DNA of 64,000 bases from Planctomycetaceae bacterium (GTDB lineage: Bacteria > Planctomycetota > Planctomycetia > Pirellulales > Pirellulaceae), in assembly GCA_020638995.1 (NCBI GenBank), contig JACKHM010000001.1:248001-312000 (forward strand). The letters run 5' to 3'. Shown here piece by piece: positions 27,272-37,005 of the stretch. A model generated the notes under the pieces. That model worked only from the letters and a program-made list of their open reading frames with translations, was not told the DNA's origin and searched no databases. A program made the translations under genes and the position numbers. The stretch's first letter is position 1, and the number at the start of each line of letters is the position of its first letter.

Positions 27272-27615
27272 AACGGCTTGCGAGCTAATACCGTTCCGCA
27301 ATAAAGGCACCTGCCGCGTCTTGCGTTGTTAGGTCGCCCGCAATTTGAGCAAGCATGCTTGCTGCCGCCGATCTTGCCATCCAATTTGCCGTCACGCAGA
27401 TCGATCTCTTCAATTTTTGCGATTAGCTCTTGCTCGGTCACGCCGAGTTTCTCGCTCAGCAACTCCCACATAGCTGCACACGACAAGGCCAATGCATCGA
27501 TCGTCGCTTGCGTGCGATCGACATCATGTCGAACTTGATCGGCGCGCCGAGTGGCATCGGCCGCAGACGTCTGTGCATCGTGAATCTGTGACTGCTGAAT
27601 CAAGTCCCAAAGCAT
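27268..27615 (-). CDS. Coiled-coil protein with C-terminal zinc ribbon (115 aa)
   Basis: An N-terminal helical region (about residues 1-75) has a coiled-coil pattern, QTSAADATRRADQVRHDVDR among others. It is followed by a short ribbon with CSNCGRPNNARRGRCLYCG, four cysteines spaced C-x2-C-x9-C-x2-C, a likely zinc site. There is no signal peptide. The family is unknown to me; small zinc-ribbon proteins often act as scaffolds or regulators. It is convergent with the P-loop gene, overlapping it by four bases. Confidence 0.8.
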   Translation of the reverse strand: MLWDLIQQSQIHDAQTSAADATRRADQVRHDVDRTQATIDALALSCAAMWELLSEKLGVTEQELIAKIEEIDLRDGKLDGKIGGSKHACSNCGRPNNARRGRCLYCGTVLARKPF

Positions 27616-27730
27616 CGCGTGATCTCCATATTTGTCGGAGGAGGTAGATTGTAATGGTAAGCGATTCGGAATAATGCCGCGAATCTTAGCTTACCGCTAC
27701 TTTTGGCCGACGAAAAACTAGTCGCCCGCC

Positions 27731-28738
27731 TTAGCGATGGTAGCTTTGATACCAATCGACGAATTTCTTGACGCCTTGTTCGATCGATGTCTTGGGCTGA
27801 AAGCCGACATCACAGACCAAGTCATCGACATCCGCATAGGTCGCCGGAACATCCCCGGGCTGTATCGGAAGCAAGTTCTTTTTGGCAGTTCGCCCGAGTG
27901 CTTGCTCGATCACCTCGATCAAACGCAGCAGTTCAACCGGCTGATTGTTGCCAATATTGTACAGTCGGTAGGGCGCCAAACTCGTGCCGGGATCAGGCTT
28001 ACTTCCGCTCCATTCCAGATTCGGCGCCGCAACATGATCTGCAGTGCGAACGACGCCTTCGACGATGTCATCAATGTATGTGAAATCACGCTGCATTTTT
28101 CCGTTGTTGTATACATCGATCGGTCGACCCGCGAGAATGGCCTCCGTGAACTTGAACAGCGCCATGTCGGGACGTCCCCAAGGTCCGTACACCGTAAAAA
28201 AACGCAGTCCCGTCGTTGGCAGTCGATATAAGTGACTGTACGTGTGCGCCATTAACTCGTTGGACTTTTTTGTCGCCGCGTAAAGGCTAACCGGATGGTC
28301 CACGTTGTCGTGAACAGAAAACGGCATCTTGGTATTGGCGCCGTAAACCGAACTGGATGAGGCATAGACTAGATGCTTGACGTCAAAATGGCGACAGACT
28401 TCTAGGACATTCGCAAACCCAACAAGGTTGCTTTGTACGTACGCTCCCGGATTTTCGATCGAGTAGCGAACACCCGCCTGAGCTGCAAGGTGAATGACGA
28501 CTTCTGGTCGATCCGTAGAAATCAGTTCCTGTAAGTTCGCGTTGTCAGAAACGTCCAGCTCGCGAAAGGCAAAGCCTTCGCGGCCTTCGAGCAGTGCCAG
28601 TCGATCGCGCTTCAATTGCACGCTGTAGTATTCGTTAAGGTTGTCGATACCGACAACGCTGTCGCCGCGCTCAAGCAGCTTCGCCGCGACGTGGCTGCCA
28701 ATAAAGCCGGCTGCGCCTGTGACAAGAAAGTTTGTCAT
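27731..28738 (-). CDS. UDP-glucuronate 4-epimerase-type SDR enzyme
   Basis: The 335-residue protein has the extended-SDR NAD site FLVTGAAGFIGSHVA, then GIDNLNEYYSVQLKRDRL. This NEYY-x3-LK text is characteristic of the CapI/UDP-glucuronate 4-epimerase group rather than GalE. The catalytic Ser and Tyr-x3-Lys are in ASSSSVYGANTKMPF and SLYAATKKSNE. The enzyme should make UDP-galacturonate from UDP-glucuronate in the cytosol. The ATG at 28738 lies nine bases after the stop of a small gene and 260 bases from glmS, all on one strand, which suggests one nucleotide-sugar operon. Confidence 0.9.
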   Translation of the reverse strand: MTNFLVTGAAGFIGSHVAAKLLERGDSVVGIDNLNEYYSVQLKRDRLALLEGREGFAFRELDVSDNANLQELISTDRPEVVIHLAAQAGVRYSIENPGAYVQSNLVGFANVLEVCRHFDVKHLVYASSSSVYGANTKMPFSVHDNVDHPVSLYAATKKSNELMAHTYSHLYRLPTTGLRFFTVYGPWGRPDMALFKFTEAILAGRPIDVYNNGKMQRDFTYIDDIVEGVVRTADHVAAPNLEWSGSKPDPGTSLAPYRLYNIGNNQPVELLRLIEVIEQALGRTAKKNLLPIQPGDVPATYADVDDLVCDVGFQPKTSIEQGVKKFVDWYQSYHR

Positions 28739-28747
28739 GACCTTTGT

Positions 28748-28951
28748 CTACGCGGCCTTGCGGGTCGACGAGTTGCGTTTGCCAGCAGGCATGCTGGGCA
28801 CAATTTGAATCACATCGACTTTCCCACGTTCCAGTTGTTCAACGCGTTCCGCCAAATTATCCAGAAACTCGATAATCTCAGTCGCCGCCGCTTCGCCGAC
28901 GTGAACATTTAAAGCTTTACGGCTTCTGTAGCTTAGTTCAAGCTTTTTCAT
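28748..28951 (-). CDS. Unknown 67-aa protein between glmS and the epimerase gene
   Basis: This small protein begins MKKLELSYRSRKALNVHVG and contains an acidic helix (EIIEFLDNLAERVEQLERG) followed by VDVIQIVPS and a basic tail. An AAAGGA Shine-Dalgarno-like stretch lies about ten bases before the ATG. It sits nine bases ahead of the epimerase gene. It has no signal peptide and no family I recognise; the helix could mediate dimer formation. It ends STRKAA, nearly identical to the tails of the WecA-like and Rossmann proteins. Confidence 0.75.
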   Translation of the reverse strand: MKKLELSYRSRKALNVHVGEAAATEIIEFLDNLAERVEQLERGKVDVIQIVPSMPAGKRNSSTRKAA

Positions 28952-29001
28952 TGCTACAACATCCTTTTGGCATACTAGAATAACTTCGTTCGCTGGCGTC
29001 G

Positions 29002-30876
<1,875 letters not shown>

Positions 30877-31081
30877 TTTCGCATTGCTCCTGCAAGTCCG
30901 AGAGAACGAGATTTCGCTTCGAGTTAGGAGAGGGGGGGCGGATAGTAGCAAAACCGGGTGGCCGCTCGAAGCCCAGTCCTTGTCATACGCGGACAAAGCT
31001 AGCTACCGACTGTCCGCAACGACAAGTCGCGTGTAGTCTTAGGGGTTCATTGACGAAAGACCTCTTCGAATTGAGTGACCG

Positions 31082-32410
31082 ATGTCGACCCACCAGCAGT
31101 CGCTAGCAACCGCTATCTCCAACAAAAGTGCATCCGTCGGAATCGTTGGTTTAGGCTACGTGGGTCTGCCACTAGTGCGAGCCTTCATCGAAGTTGGATT
31201 CAAGACGTTTGGCTTCGACTTGGATTCGCAAAAGGTTGATCGGCTGCTTGCGGGCCAAAGCTATATCAAACATCTACCGAGCGAATGGATTGCCAGCAGT
31301 ATTCGCGATGGGGCATTTTTGCCAACTTCCGACATGGGGCGAATGCGTGAAGCCGATGCCATCTTGATCTGCGTCCCGACACCACTGACAGCGAGTCGCG
31401 ATCCTGACCTAAGCTATGTTGAATCAACAGCACATCAGATTGCCGAGACGTTGCGTCCGGGCCAACTAGTCGTGCTCGAAAGCACAACTTATCCAGGCAC
31501 GACGCGCGATGTTGTGCTTCCAATCCTACAGCAGTCGGGCCTCGTGGCGGGACAAGACTTCTTTGTTGCCTACAGCCCAGAGCGAGAAGACCCTGGCAAC
31601 CCCGATCATTCCGCCCAACGTATCCCCAAAGTCGTCGGCGGTATTGATGATCCCAGCTTGAACCTCGCGCTCGCGCTATACTCGCACGCAGTTATTGAAA
31701 CGGTTCCGGTCTCCAATTGCGAAGTCGCCGAAGCCTGCAAGATTCTAGAGAACACCTATCGTTCGGTAAACATTGCGATGGTTAACGAGCTGAAGGTTTT
31801 GTTTCACCGGATGGGGCTGGATATTTGGGAAGTGATCGATGCAGCCAAGACAAAACCGTTCGGCTTCCAAGCATTCTATCCTGGGCCAGGGCTTGGCGGG
31901 CACTGCATCCCGATCGACCCGTTTTATTTGAGCTGGGTGGCACGGCAACATGATCTCTCCACTCGTTTCATCGAACTGGCCGGTGAGATCAATACGAGCA
32001 TGCCGGAATACGTCATCACCAGAACGACCGAGGCACTAAACAACGCCTGCAAGCCCGTTCGAGGTAGTAAGATCGCGGTCCTGGGCGTCGCTTACAAAAA
32101 AGACGTCGATGATCCGCGAGAAAGCCCTTCTTTCAAGCTCATGGAGCTACTTCAGTCACGTGGGGCGATACTCAGCTATAACGACCCCTTCATCCCGGTA
32201 TTACCTTCGATGCGACACTTTGATGTTCCGGACTTGAAGAGTGAAGAACTAACGGCTGATTTTCTTGCGTCGCAAGATTGTGTCCTCATCGCCACAGACC
32301 ATTCGTCTTACGATTGGGATTTTATCGTAAAACATGCTCCGCTGGTGATCGACACACGCAACGCGGCTCGGGATGTCTCGGAGCACCGCGAACGAATCTA
32401 CAAAGCCTAG
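31082..32410 (+). CDS. Nucleotide-sugar dehydrogenase of the WbpA/TviB type
   Basis: The 442-residue enzyme has the NAD motif VGIVGLGYVGLPLV, CVPTPLTASRDPD, ESTTYPGTT and YSPEREDPGN. The SPEREDPGN form is typical of the UDP-N-acetylglucosamine 6-dehydrogenases (WbpA, TviB), as opposed to WecC. The catalytic cysteine is in PGLGGHCIPIDPFYLSW. The C-terminal UDP-binding domain has GVAYKKDVDDPRESPS. It should oxidise UDP-GlcNAc or UDP-GalNAc to the uronic acid. It is the second family member in the window after the partial WecC-like gene and diverges from glmS. Nothing else is coupled to it. Confidence 0.92.
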   Translation: MSTHQQSLATAISNKSASVGIVGLGYVGLPLVRAFIEVGFKTFGFDLDSQKVDRLLAGQSYIKHLPSEWIASSIRDGAFLPTSDMGRMREADAILICVPTPLTASRDPDLSYVESTAHQIAETLRPGQLVVLESTTYPGTTRDVVLPILQQSGLVAGQDFFVAYSPEREDPGNPDHSAQRIPKVVGGIDDPSLNLALALYSHAVIETVPVSNCEVAEACKILENTYRSVNIAMVNELKVLFHRMGLDIWEVIDAAKTKPFGFQAFYPGPGLGGHCIPIDPFYLSWVARQHDLSTRFIELAGEINTSMPEYVITRTTEALNNACKPVRGSKIAVLGVAYKKDVDDPRESPSFKLMELLQSRGAILSYNDPFIPVLPSMRHFDVPDLKSEELTADFLASQDCVLIATDHSSYDWDFIVKHAPLVIDTRNAARDVSEHRERIYKA

Positions 32411-32549
32411 GCCGTTCCTGGTGCGGAAAGGCAGCTAACCTATTTCCGACCGCAAGAAGTTCTTGGACGGTTGCTTGACTCAGGCGATCGCGCGCACTAG
32501 CTTGACGGACAAGGCAACCGTTTCGCGACGATAACGAGGCAGATCTCTT

Positions 32550-34739
32550 ATGCCAACAACTATCCGGCAGCAGTCGCCGCTACCGTTGTTAGCGGACGCA
32601 CTCCGCAAATACTGGGGTTATGAAAGCTTTCTGCCATTGCAAGAGGAGGCCATGTCCTCTGCAATGTCGGGCGAGGATAGCGTCGTAGTGCTGCCAACGG
32701 GCGGTGGAAAGTCGCTCTGTTTTCAAGCTCCCGCCGTCTGCCTGGAAGGCATGGCCATCGTTGTGTCGCCGCTGATTTCGCTAATGAAGGACCAGGTCGA
32801 CACGTTGCGGTCGTGTGGCATTCCGTCGGCGTATATCAACAGCACGCTCTCGATCCATGAAAAGCGGGAGATCGCTGAGCAAATTCGTCGGCACGAGTTG
32901 AAGCTGATTTATGTCGCGCCCGAACGACTCCTCTCTGAACAGACGCTGAAGTTCCTGAGCACGACCGACATATCGCTGGTCGCCGTCGACGAGGCGCATT
33001 GTATCAGCGCCTGGGGCCACGACTTCCGTCCTGAGTATCGCGGGCTGAGCGTGCTGAAGCAGAATTTCGCTGGTGTGGCGATTCACGCCTATACCGCCAC
33101 GGCCTCCGAGCAAGTGAGGCAAGACATCGCCGAGCAGCTCGGATTGAACAAGCCCAAAATATTGGTCGGCAGCTTTGACCGACCGAACTTGACGTACCGC
33201 ATTCGACGGGCCGCCGGGAAGTTTCAGCAAATCTGCCGAATCCTAGACCGGCACCGTGGCGAATCGGGCATCGTCTATTGCATCAGCCGCAAAGAAGTCG
33301 ACAAGACGGCCGCCGGGCTTGCGGGCTTGGGGTTTCGCACCGCGTCTTATCACGCCGGCATGACCGACATCGATCGACGCAAGAATCAAGAGGCGTTTAT
33401 AAACGATGAAGTTGAGATCATCGTCGCGACCGTCGCCTTTGGAATGGGGATCGACAAACCCAATGTTCGTTTTGTAGTACACAGCGGCATGCCAAAGTCG
33501 CTTGAGCACTATCAACAAGAGAGTGGGCGCGCGGGACGCGACGGACTTGAGGCAGAATGCACGCTGCTGTACAGCGCGGGCGATGTCGTGACCTGGAGGA
33601 AAATGTTGGACGGTTCCGAGCCCGCCGCTCGTGAGGGCGAGTTGAGATCGCTCAACGCCATGTATGACTTCTGTACCGGTACCGTTTGTCGCCACCGAGC
33701 AATCGTCGAGTACTTTGGCCAACGGATAGGGAACGAGAGTTGCGGTGCGTGCGATGTCTGCCTCGGTGAACTAGACTTGGTCGATGATCCTACGACGATC
33801 GGCCAAAAAATCCTCTCATGTGTTCTGCGACTGGAGCAACGCTTTGGAGCGGAGTATACGGCAAAAGTGTTAATCGGATCGCGAGAACAGCGTATCGTTC
33901 AAGCAGGGCATGACCAGCTCAGCACCCATGGACTACTTCGCGAGGACGGTTTGCGAACGGTGCGAGATTGGATCGAGCAATTGGTCGGGCAAGGTTTCCT
34001 CGGCAAGACCGGCGAGTTTAATATTCTCGAAGTGACGAATTTGGGACAGAAGCTGTTGAAACGAGAAGTCGAACCACACTTGTTAAGACCAGCCGAAAAT
34101 CAGAAACCAGCGCGAGCGACTGCCGCCGATTCATGGGACGGCGTCGATCGTGGTTTGTTCGACTCGTTGCGAGAACTACGTCATGCCGAAGCAACGAAGC
34201 AATCCGTTCCCGCGTATGTTGTCTTCGGCGACGCCGCACTCCGCGAGATGGCTCGCCTTCGCCCTTCGACGCTCGACCACTTCCGCCAGGTGAAAGGCGT
34301 TGGCGAAAAGAAAATTGCGGATTATGGAGAGGCCTTTCTTAAGGCGATCAATGCGTATTGCAAGCTACACGAACTTTCTCAAGACGTCAGTCATACGAAA
34401 GCCAATGCAAACTCCACACCGCCGCGATCAAGCGGCAATGCATCGGCGATCGCAGCGTTCGAACTGTTTCGTCAGGGTGCAACGATCACCGAGGTCGCCG
34501 AGCGAATGAATCGAGCCCACTCGACGGTCGCTGGTTACCTGAGTGAGTTCTTAAGACACGACAAGGTCGTCGACCCATCGCCGTGGGTCGCAACGGACGT
34601 TGCTGATCTCATCGAGAAGACGCTCGAGCAAGAGAGTGGCGACAGACTGAAACCGATCCACGAACGCTTAGGCGGCGAGATTAGTTATGAACAGATTAGA
34701 ATCGTGGCAACATGCCGGAAAAATCGTGAACGAACTTAG
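32550..34739 (+). CDS. recQ: ATP-dependent DNA helicase RecQ
   Basis: RecQ is a 3'-5' helicase in recombination and fork repair. The 729-residue protein starts ALRKYWGYESFLPLQ and has Walker A PTGGGKSLCFQ near 49, DEAH at about 147 (AVDEAHCISAWGHDF), and motif VI QESGRAGRDG. The RQC zinc module follows near residue 380-400 with CRH and CGACDVC, then a winged helix. An HRDC domain spans about 530-600. The last 100 residues hold a helix-turn-helix extension (TITEVAERMNRAHSTVAGYL), seen in some RecQ proteins and likely to bind DNA. The gene stands alone. Confidence 0.96.
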   Translation: MPTTIRQQSPLPLLADALRKYWGYESFLPLQEEAMSSAMSGEDSVVVLPTGGGKSLCFQAPAVCLEGMAIVVSPLISLMKDQVDTLRSCGIPSAYINSTLSIHEKREIAEQIRRHELKLIYVAPERLLSEQTLKFLSTTDISLVAVDEAHCISAWGHDFRPEYRGLSVLKQNFAGVAIHAYTATASEQVRQDIAEQLGLNKPKILVGSFDRPNLTYRIRRAAGKFQQICRILDRHRGESGIVYCISRKEVDKTAAGLAGLGFRTASYHAGMTDIDRRKNQEAFINDEVEIIVATVAFGMGIDKPNVRFVVHSGMPKSLEHYQQESGRAGRDGLEAECTLLYSAGDVVTWRKMLDGSEPAAREGELRSLNAMYDFCTGTVCRHRAIVEYFGQRIGNESCGACDVCLGELDLVDDPTTIGQKILSCVLRLEQRFGAEYTAKVLIGSREQRIVQAGHDQLSTHGLLREDGLRTVRDWIEQLVGQGFLGKTGEFNILEVTNLGQKLLKREVEPHLLRPAENQKPARATAADSWDGVDRGLFDSLRELRHAEATKQSVPAYVVFGDAALREMARLRPSTLDHFRQVKGVGEKKIADYGEAFLKAINAYCKLHELSQDVSHTKANANSTPPRSSGNASAIAAFELFRQGATITEVAERMNRAHSTVAGYLSEFLRHDKVVDPSPWVATDVADLIEKTLEQESGDRLKPIHERLGGEISYEQIRIVATCRKNRERT

Positions 34740-34843
34740 CCGTAGCACGCTCGGCGACCATCCCTGGCTACCTGACGATTTCCAGCCGAAGCAAGGCTGA
34801 TCTGCGGGTCCGTTAAACTCGTTCGTCGAAAAGTAAAGACCGC

Positions 34844-35428
34844 TTAAGCAATTCCCATCACGCCTCGAAGCTTACATATCGCTTTGTATTTTTCGTCGCT
34901 GACACGTGCTTGTGGAATCTGAAGCGATGAAGCAATCTCTGCAACGCGCCAGCCATCACGCATCATCGACAGGATCGTTTGTTGCCGTTCGCTCAAACAT
35001 GACTCGCCCGCTGACACAATCTGCTCCCACGAGTGATCCGTCTCATTGCGATCATGATTTTGACTAAAATCGCTCGCCTTCGCGTCATCGAATGCCTGCT
35101 GCCTCGGTCGACGACGCCAGCGTTGAACGGTTCGCCAGACGGTTCGATTCAGCTCACGGCGTTCACTCGACTCCATGTTGGAGATCGCTTCGTCTAGTCC
35201 CTCGCTCGAGATGCGATCAAGCAACTCAACAAGTGCCGTCTGAGTACAATCGTCCCACTCCTGCCGAGCGATGCCAGCGTTTCGCCAACTGACCGTGCAA
35301 TAACGCTCAATCTTGTCGATCGCTTCCAACTCGCCAGCAGACGAATGGGTTGATCCACCAACGGCGGCAGCGAAGGCAACAGCGCACGCGGCGAGCCTCA
35401 GGTTTCGATTCGTAGGTGGGGGCGTCAT
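34844..35428 (-). CDS. Sigma-factor-like protein with an N-terminal signal-peptide-like segment
   Basis: The 194-residue protein carries the outline of an ECF-type sigma factor. A region-2-like helix pair (IERYCTVSWRNAGIARQEW, then DDCTQTALVELLDRI) is followed by a region-4 helix-turn-helix (LSERQQTILSMMRDGW, then EIASSLQIPQARVSDEKY). Ahead of this lies LRLAACAVAFAAAVGGSTHSS with A|GE after it, which looks like a signal peptide with an AxA-like cleavage site. The ATG at 35428 has a good Shine-Dalgarno (GGGAG, seven bases before), so this N-terminus is probably translated. A TTG at 35329 would give a form without it. No anti-sigma gene is adjacent. Confidence 0.7.
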   Translation of the reverse strand: MTPPPTNRNLRLAACAVAFAAAVGGSTHSSAGELEAIDKIERYCTVSWRNAGIARQEWDDCTQTALVELLDRISSEGLDEAISNMESSERRELNRTVWRTVQRWRRRPRQQAFDDAKASDFSQNHDRNETDHSWEQIVSAGESCLSERQQTILSMMRDGWRVAEIASSLQIPQARVSDEKYKAICKLRGVMGIA

Positions 35429-35656
35429 CAAACTTCTCCCAATCTAAGTTTCACTCACTCAACCAGCCCAGTGGATATCACTCGTTGCGAACAGACGCGA
35501 TCTATCCCATATCTCGCTGCCAAATAGACGGATTCACGAGAATCCTTGGTCGCAGAAGCAACTCGTGGGCCGTACCCGTGAAATACGGCATCGAGATTGG
35601 GCTAAGGCCGGACGAAGCCGCAAGTTACGAGTTCGCAGTGGAGGCCTTCGCTAAGG

Positions 35657-37000
35657 TTACTCGCCGCCGACGGCATGTCGATTCGACAAGAGTTTCTTAC
35701 GAATTTCGTCCTTGAGACGGTCAATCACTGACTGCTTGTCGGTTTCGTCCAGAATTCGGCGAACCACTTGCTTCGGACCTTCGTTGCCCCACGACGAACC
35801 GTGCTCGAAATAGTACTTTGCCGCTTGCCCGACGATATACGAGCCATAGCCCGCCGCGGCGCCTTGCGGGACCGCAGTGACAACCGTGCCATAGCCAAGT
35901 GTCAGCCATTTGAAAGTCATTGATGCGACATTCGTCGACAATTCAGCCAACAAGACCCAGCCAGCAGCCTTAAGAATCGAAGCGACAAGCTTCTTGGCGT
36001 GAATCCAAGACATCTGTAGCCCGTAGATATGAGCCATCGTATAAACCATCGTCGCATCAACCGCTGTACCACCCAAGGTGTCGACACCTCCCACAGGATT
36101 GAGTGCAACCACCGCAGCTTTGATCACGGCGTAGGTCCAAATCGTTTGAGTCGCCCGCTTATCGCGAAGCTGGACACGTAGTGACGCGATCCGATCAGAC
36201 TTGTCAGCCGCGTACATCGCGGCGTTCAGTGTTACGAGAGCCAAACCGTCTCGCTCAAGCAATTCGAGGATGCGAGCCTTCAGATCGGCTACGTCCGGTG
36301 CGGGCCGGCGCCATTCGGTCCGGGTGTTGCCTTGGGCGTCCTCGATGATGTACTCGACCTCGCGAGGATCAGCAGCGGTCATGATGATGTCTTCATCAGA
36401 AATCACATTGCGAAGCCGATCGTCTCGTAATACGGTTAACAATCGTGACCGTTGTTCTGGCGAATACAGATCCTTCTTCGTAATCACGACGATCAACGGC
36501 TTACTAGCGCCAGCCAAAGTGAGTAGCGATGAAAACTCCGTATCGTTGAGATCCGAGTCTGTAGCGAACAAGATCAGATCCGCCCGTTGTGCCGCTTCAC
36601 GAGCCATATCAGCACGGGTAGCACCGCCGACCTCGTTCAATCCCGGCGTGTCGACTAAGACGACTTGGGAAGCGGCAAGACCTGGCAGACAGTAGCCGGA
36701 ACCTTCCCAATCCACTTTCCAGATTTCTTTCGTCCAACCGCCCTGTACATCGACTGCAGCGACTTCACGACCGACAAGTGCATTGATTAATGCCGACTTG
36801 CCCGTACTTATTTCCCCGAACACGACGATCTCGACGCGACCGCTGGTCAACTTATTGTTCATGTCCTGCAACTGTCGCAAGTCATGTTGCAGGATCCCAC
36901 GCTCTTGCTCAGAACAATTGCGCAGCTTGTCGAGCGTTTGATTCAGTGTTTGAATCGCTTGCTGATAATGATCGTCTTTTTGAAGCCTGGACTCTGGCAT
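35657..37000 (-). CDS. Membrane-associated Era/dynamin-like GTPase, first paralogue
   Basis: The 447-residue protein has G1 GEISTGKS at 62-69, G3 DTPG at 117-120 and G4 TKKD at 174-177. After the GTPase domain, hydrophobic segments follow (IWTYAVIKAAVVALNPVGG, LVASILKAAGWVLLAEL, GTVVTAVPQGAAAGYGSYIVG), as in DUF697-type C-termini, and then a charged tail. The N-terminal 50 residues are helical and may form a coiled coil. It is the downstream partner of a second GTPase of the same layout, five bases away. Paired GTPases of the dynamin or Era superfamily often act together on membranes; the task here is unknown. Confidence 0.82.
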   Translation of the reverse strand: MPESRLQKDDHYQQAIQTLNQTLDKLRNCSEQERGILQHDLRQLQDMNNKLTSGRVEIVVFGEISTGKSALINALVGREVAAVDVQGGWTKEIWKVDWEGSGYCLPGLAASQVVLVDTPGLNEVGGATRADMAREAAQRADLILFATDSDLNDTEFSSLLTLAGASKPLIVVITKKDLYSPEQRSRLLTVLRDDRLRNVISDEDIIMTAADPREVEYIIEDAQGNTRTEWRRPAPDVADLKARILELLERDGLALVTLNAAMYAADKSDRIASLRVQLRDKRATQTIWTYAVIKAAVVALNPVGGVDTLGGTAVDATMVYTMAHIYGLQMSWIHAKKLVASILKAAGWVLLAELSTNVASMTFKWLTLGYGTVVTAVPQGAAAGYGSYIVGQAAKYYFEHGSSWGNEGPKQVVRRILDETDKQSVIDRLKDEIRKKLLSNRHAVGGE

Positions 37001-37005
37001 ATGAA

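Noticed and set aside
30877..31081. glmS ribozyme upstream of glmS
   Set aside because: No sequence like the ribozyme core is present, and this ribozyme is typical of Firmicutes.
35416..35715. 99-codon plus-strand frame between the sigma-like and GTPase genes
   Set aside because: It overlaps the 3' end of the GTPase gene on the other strand and shows no domain pattern or Shine-Dalgarno.
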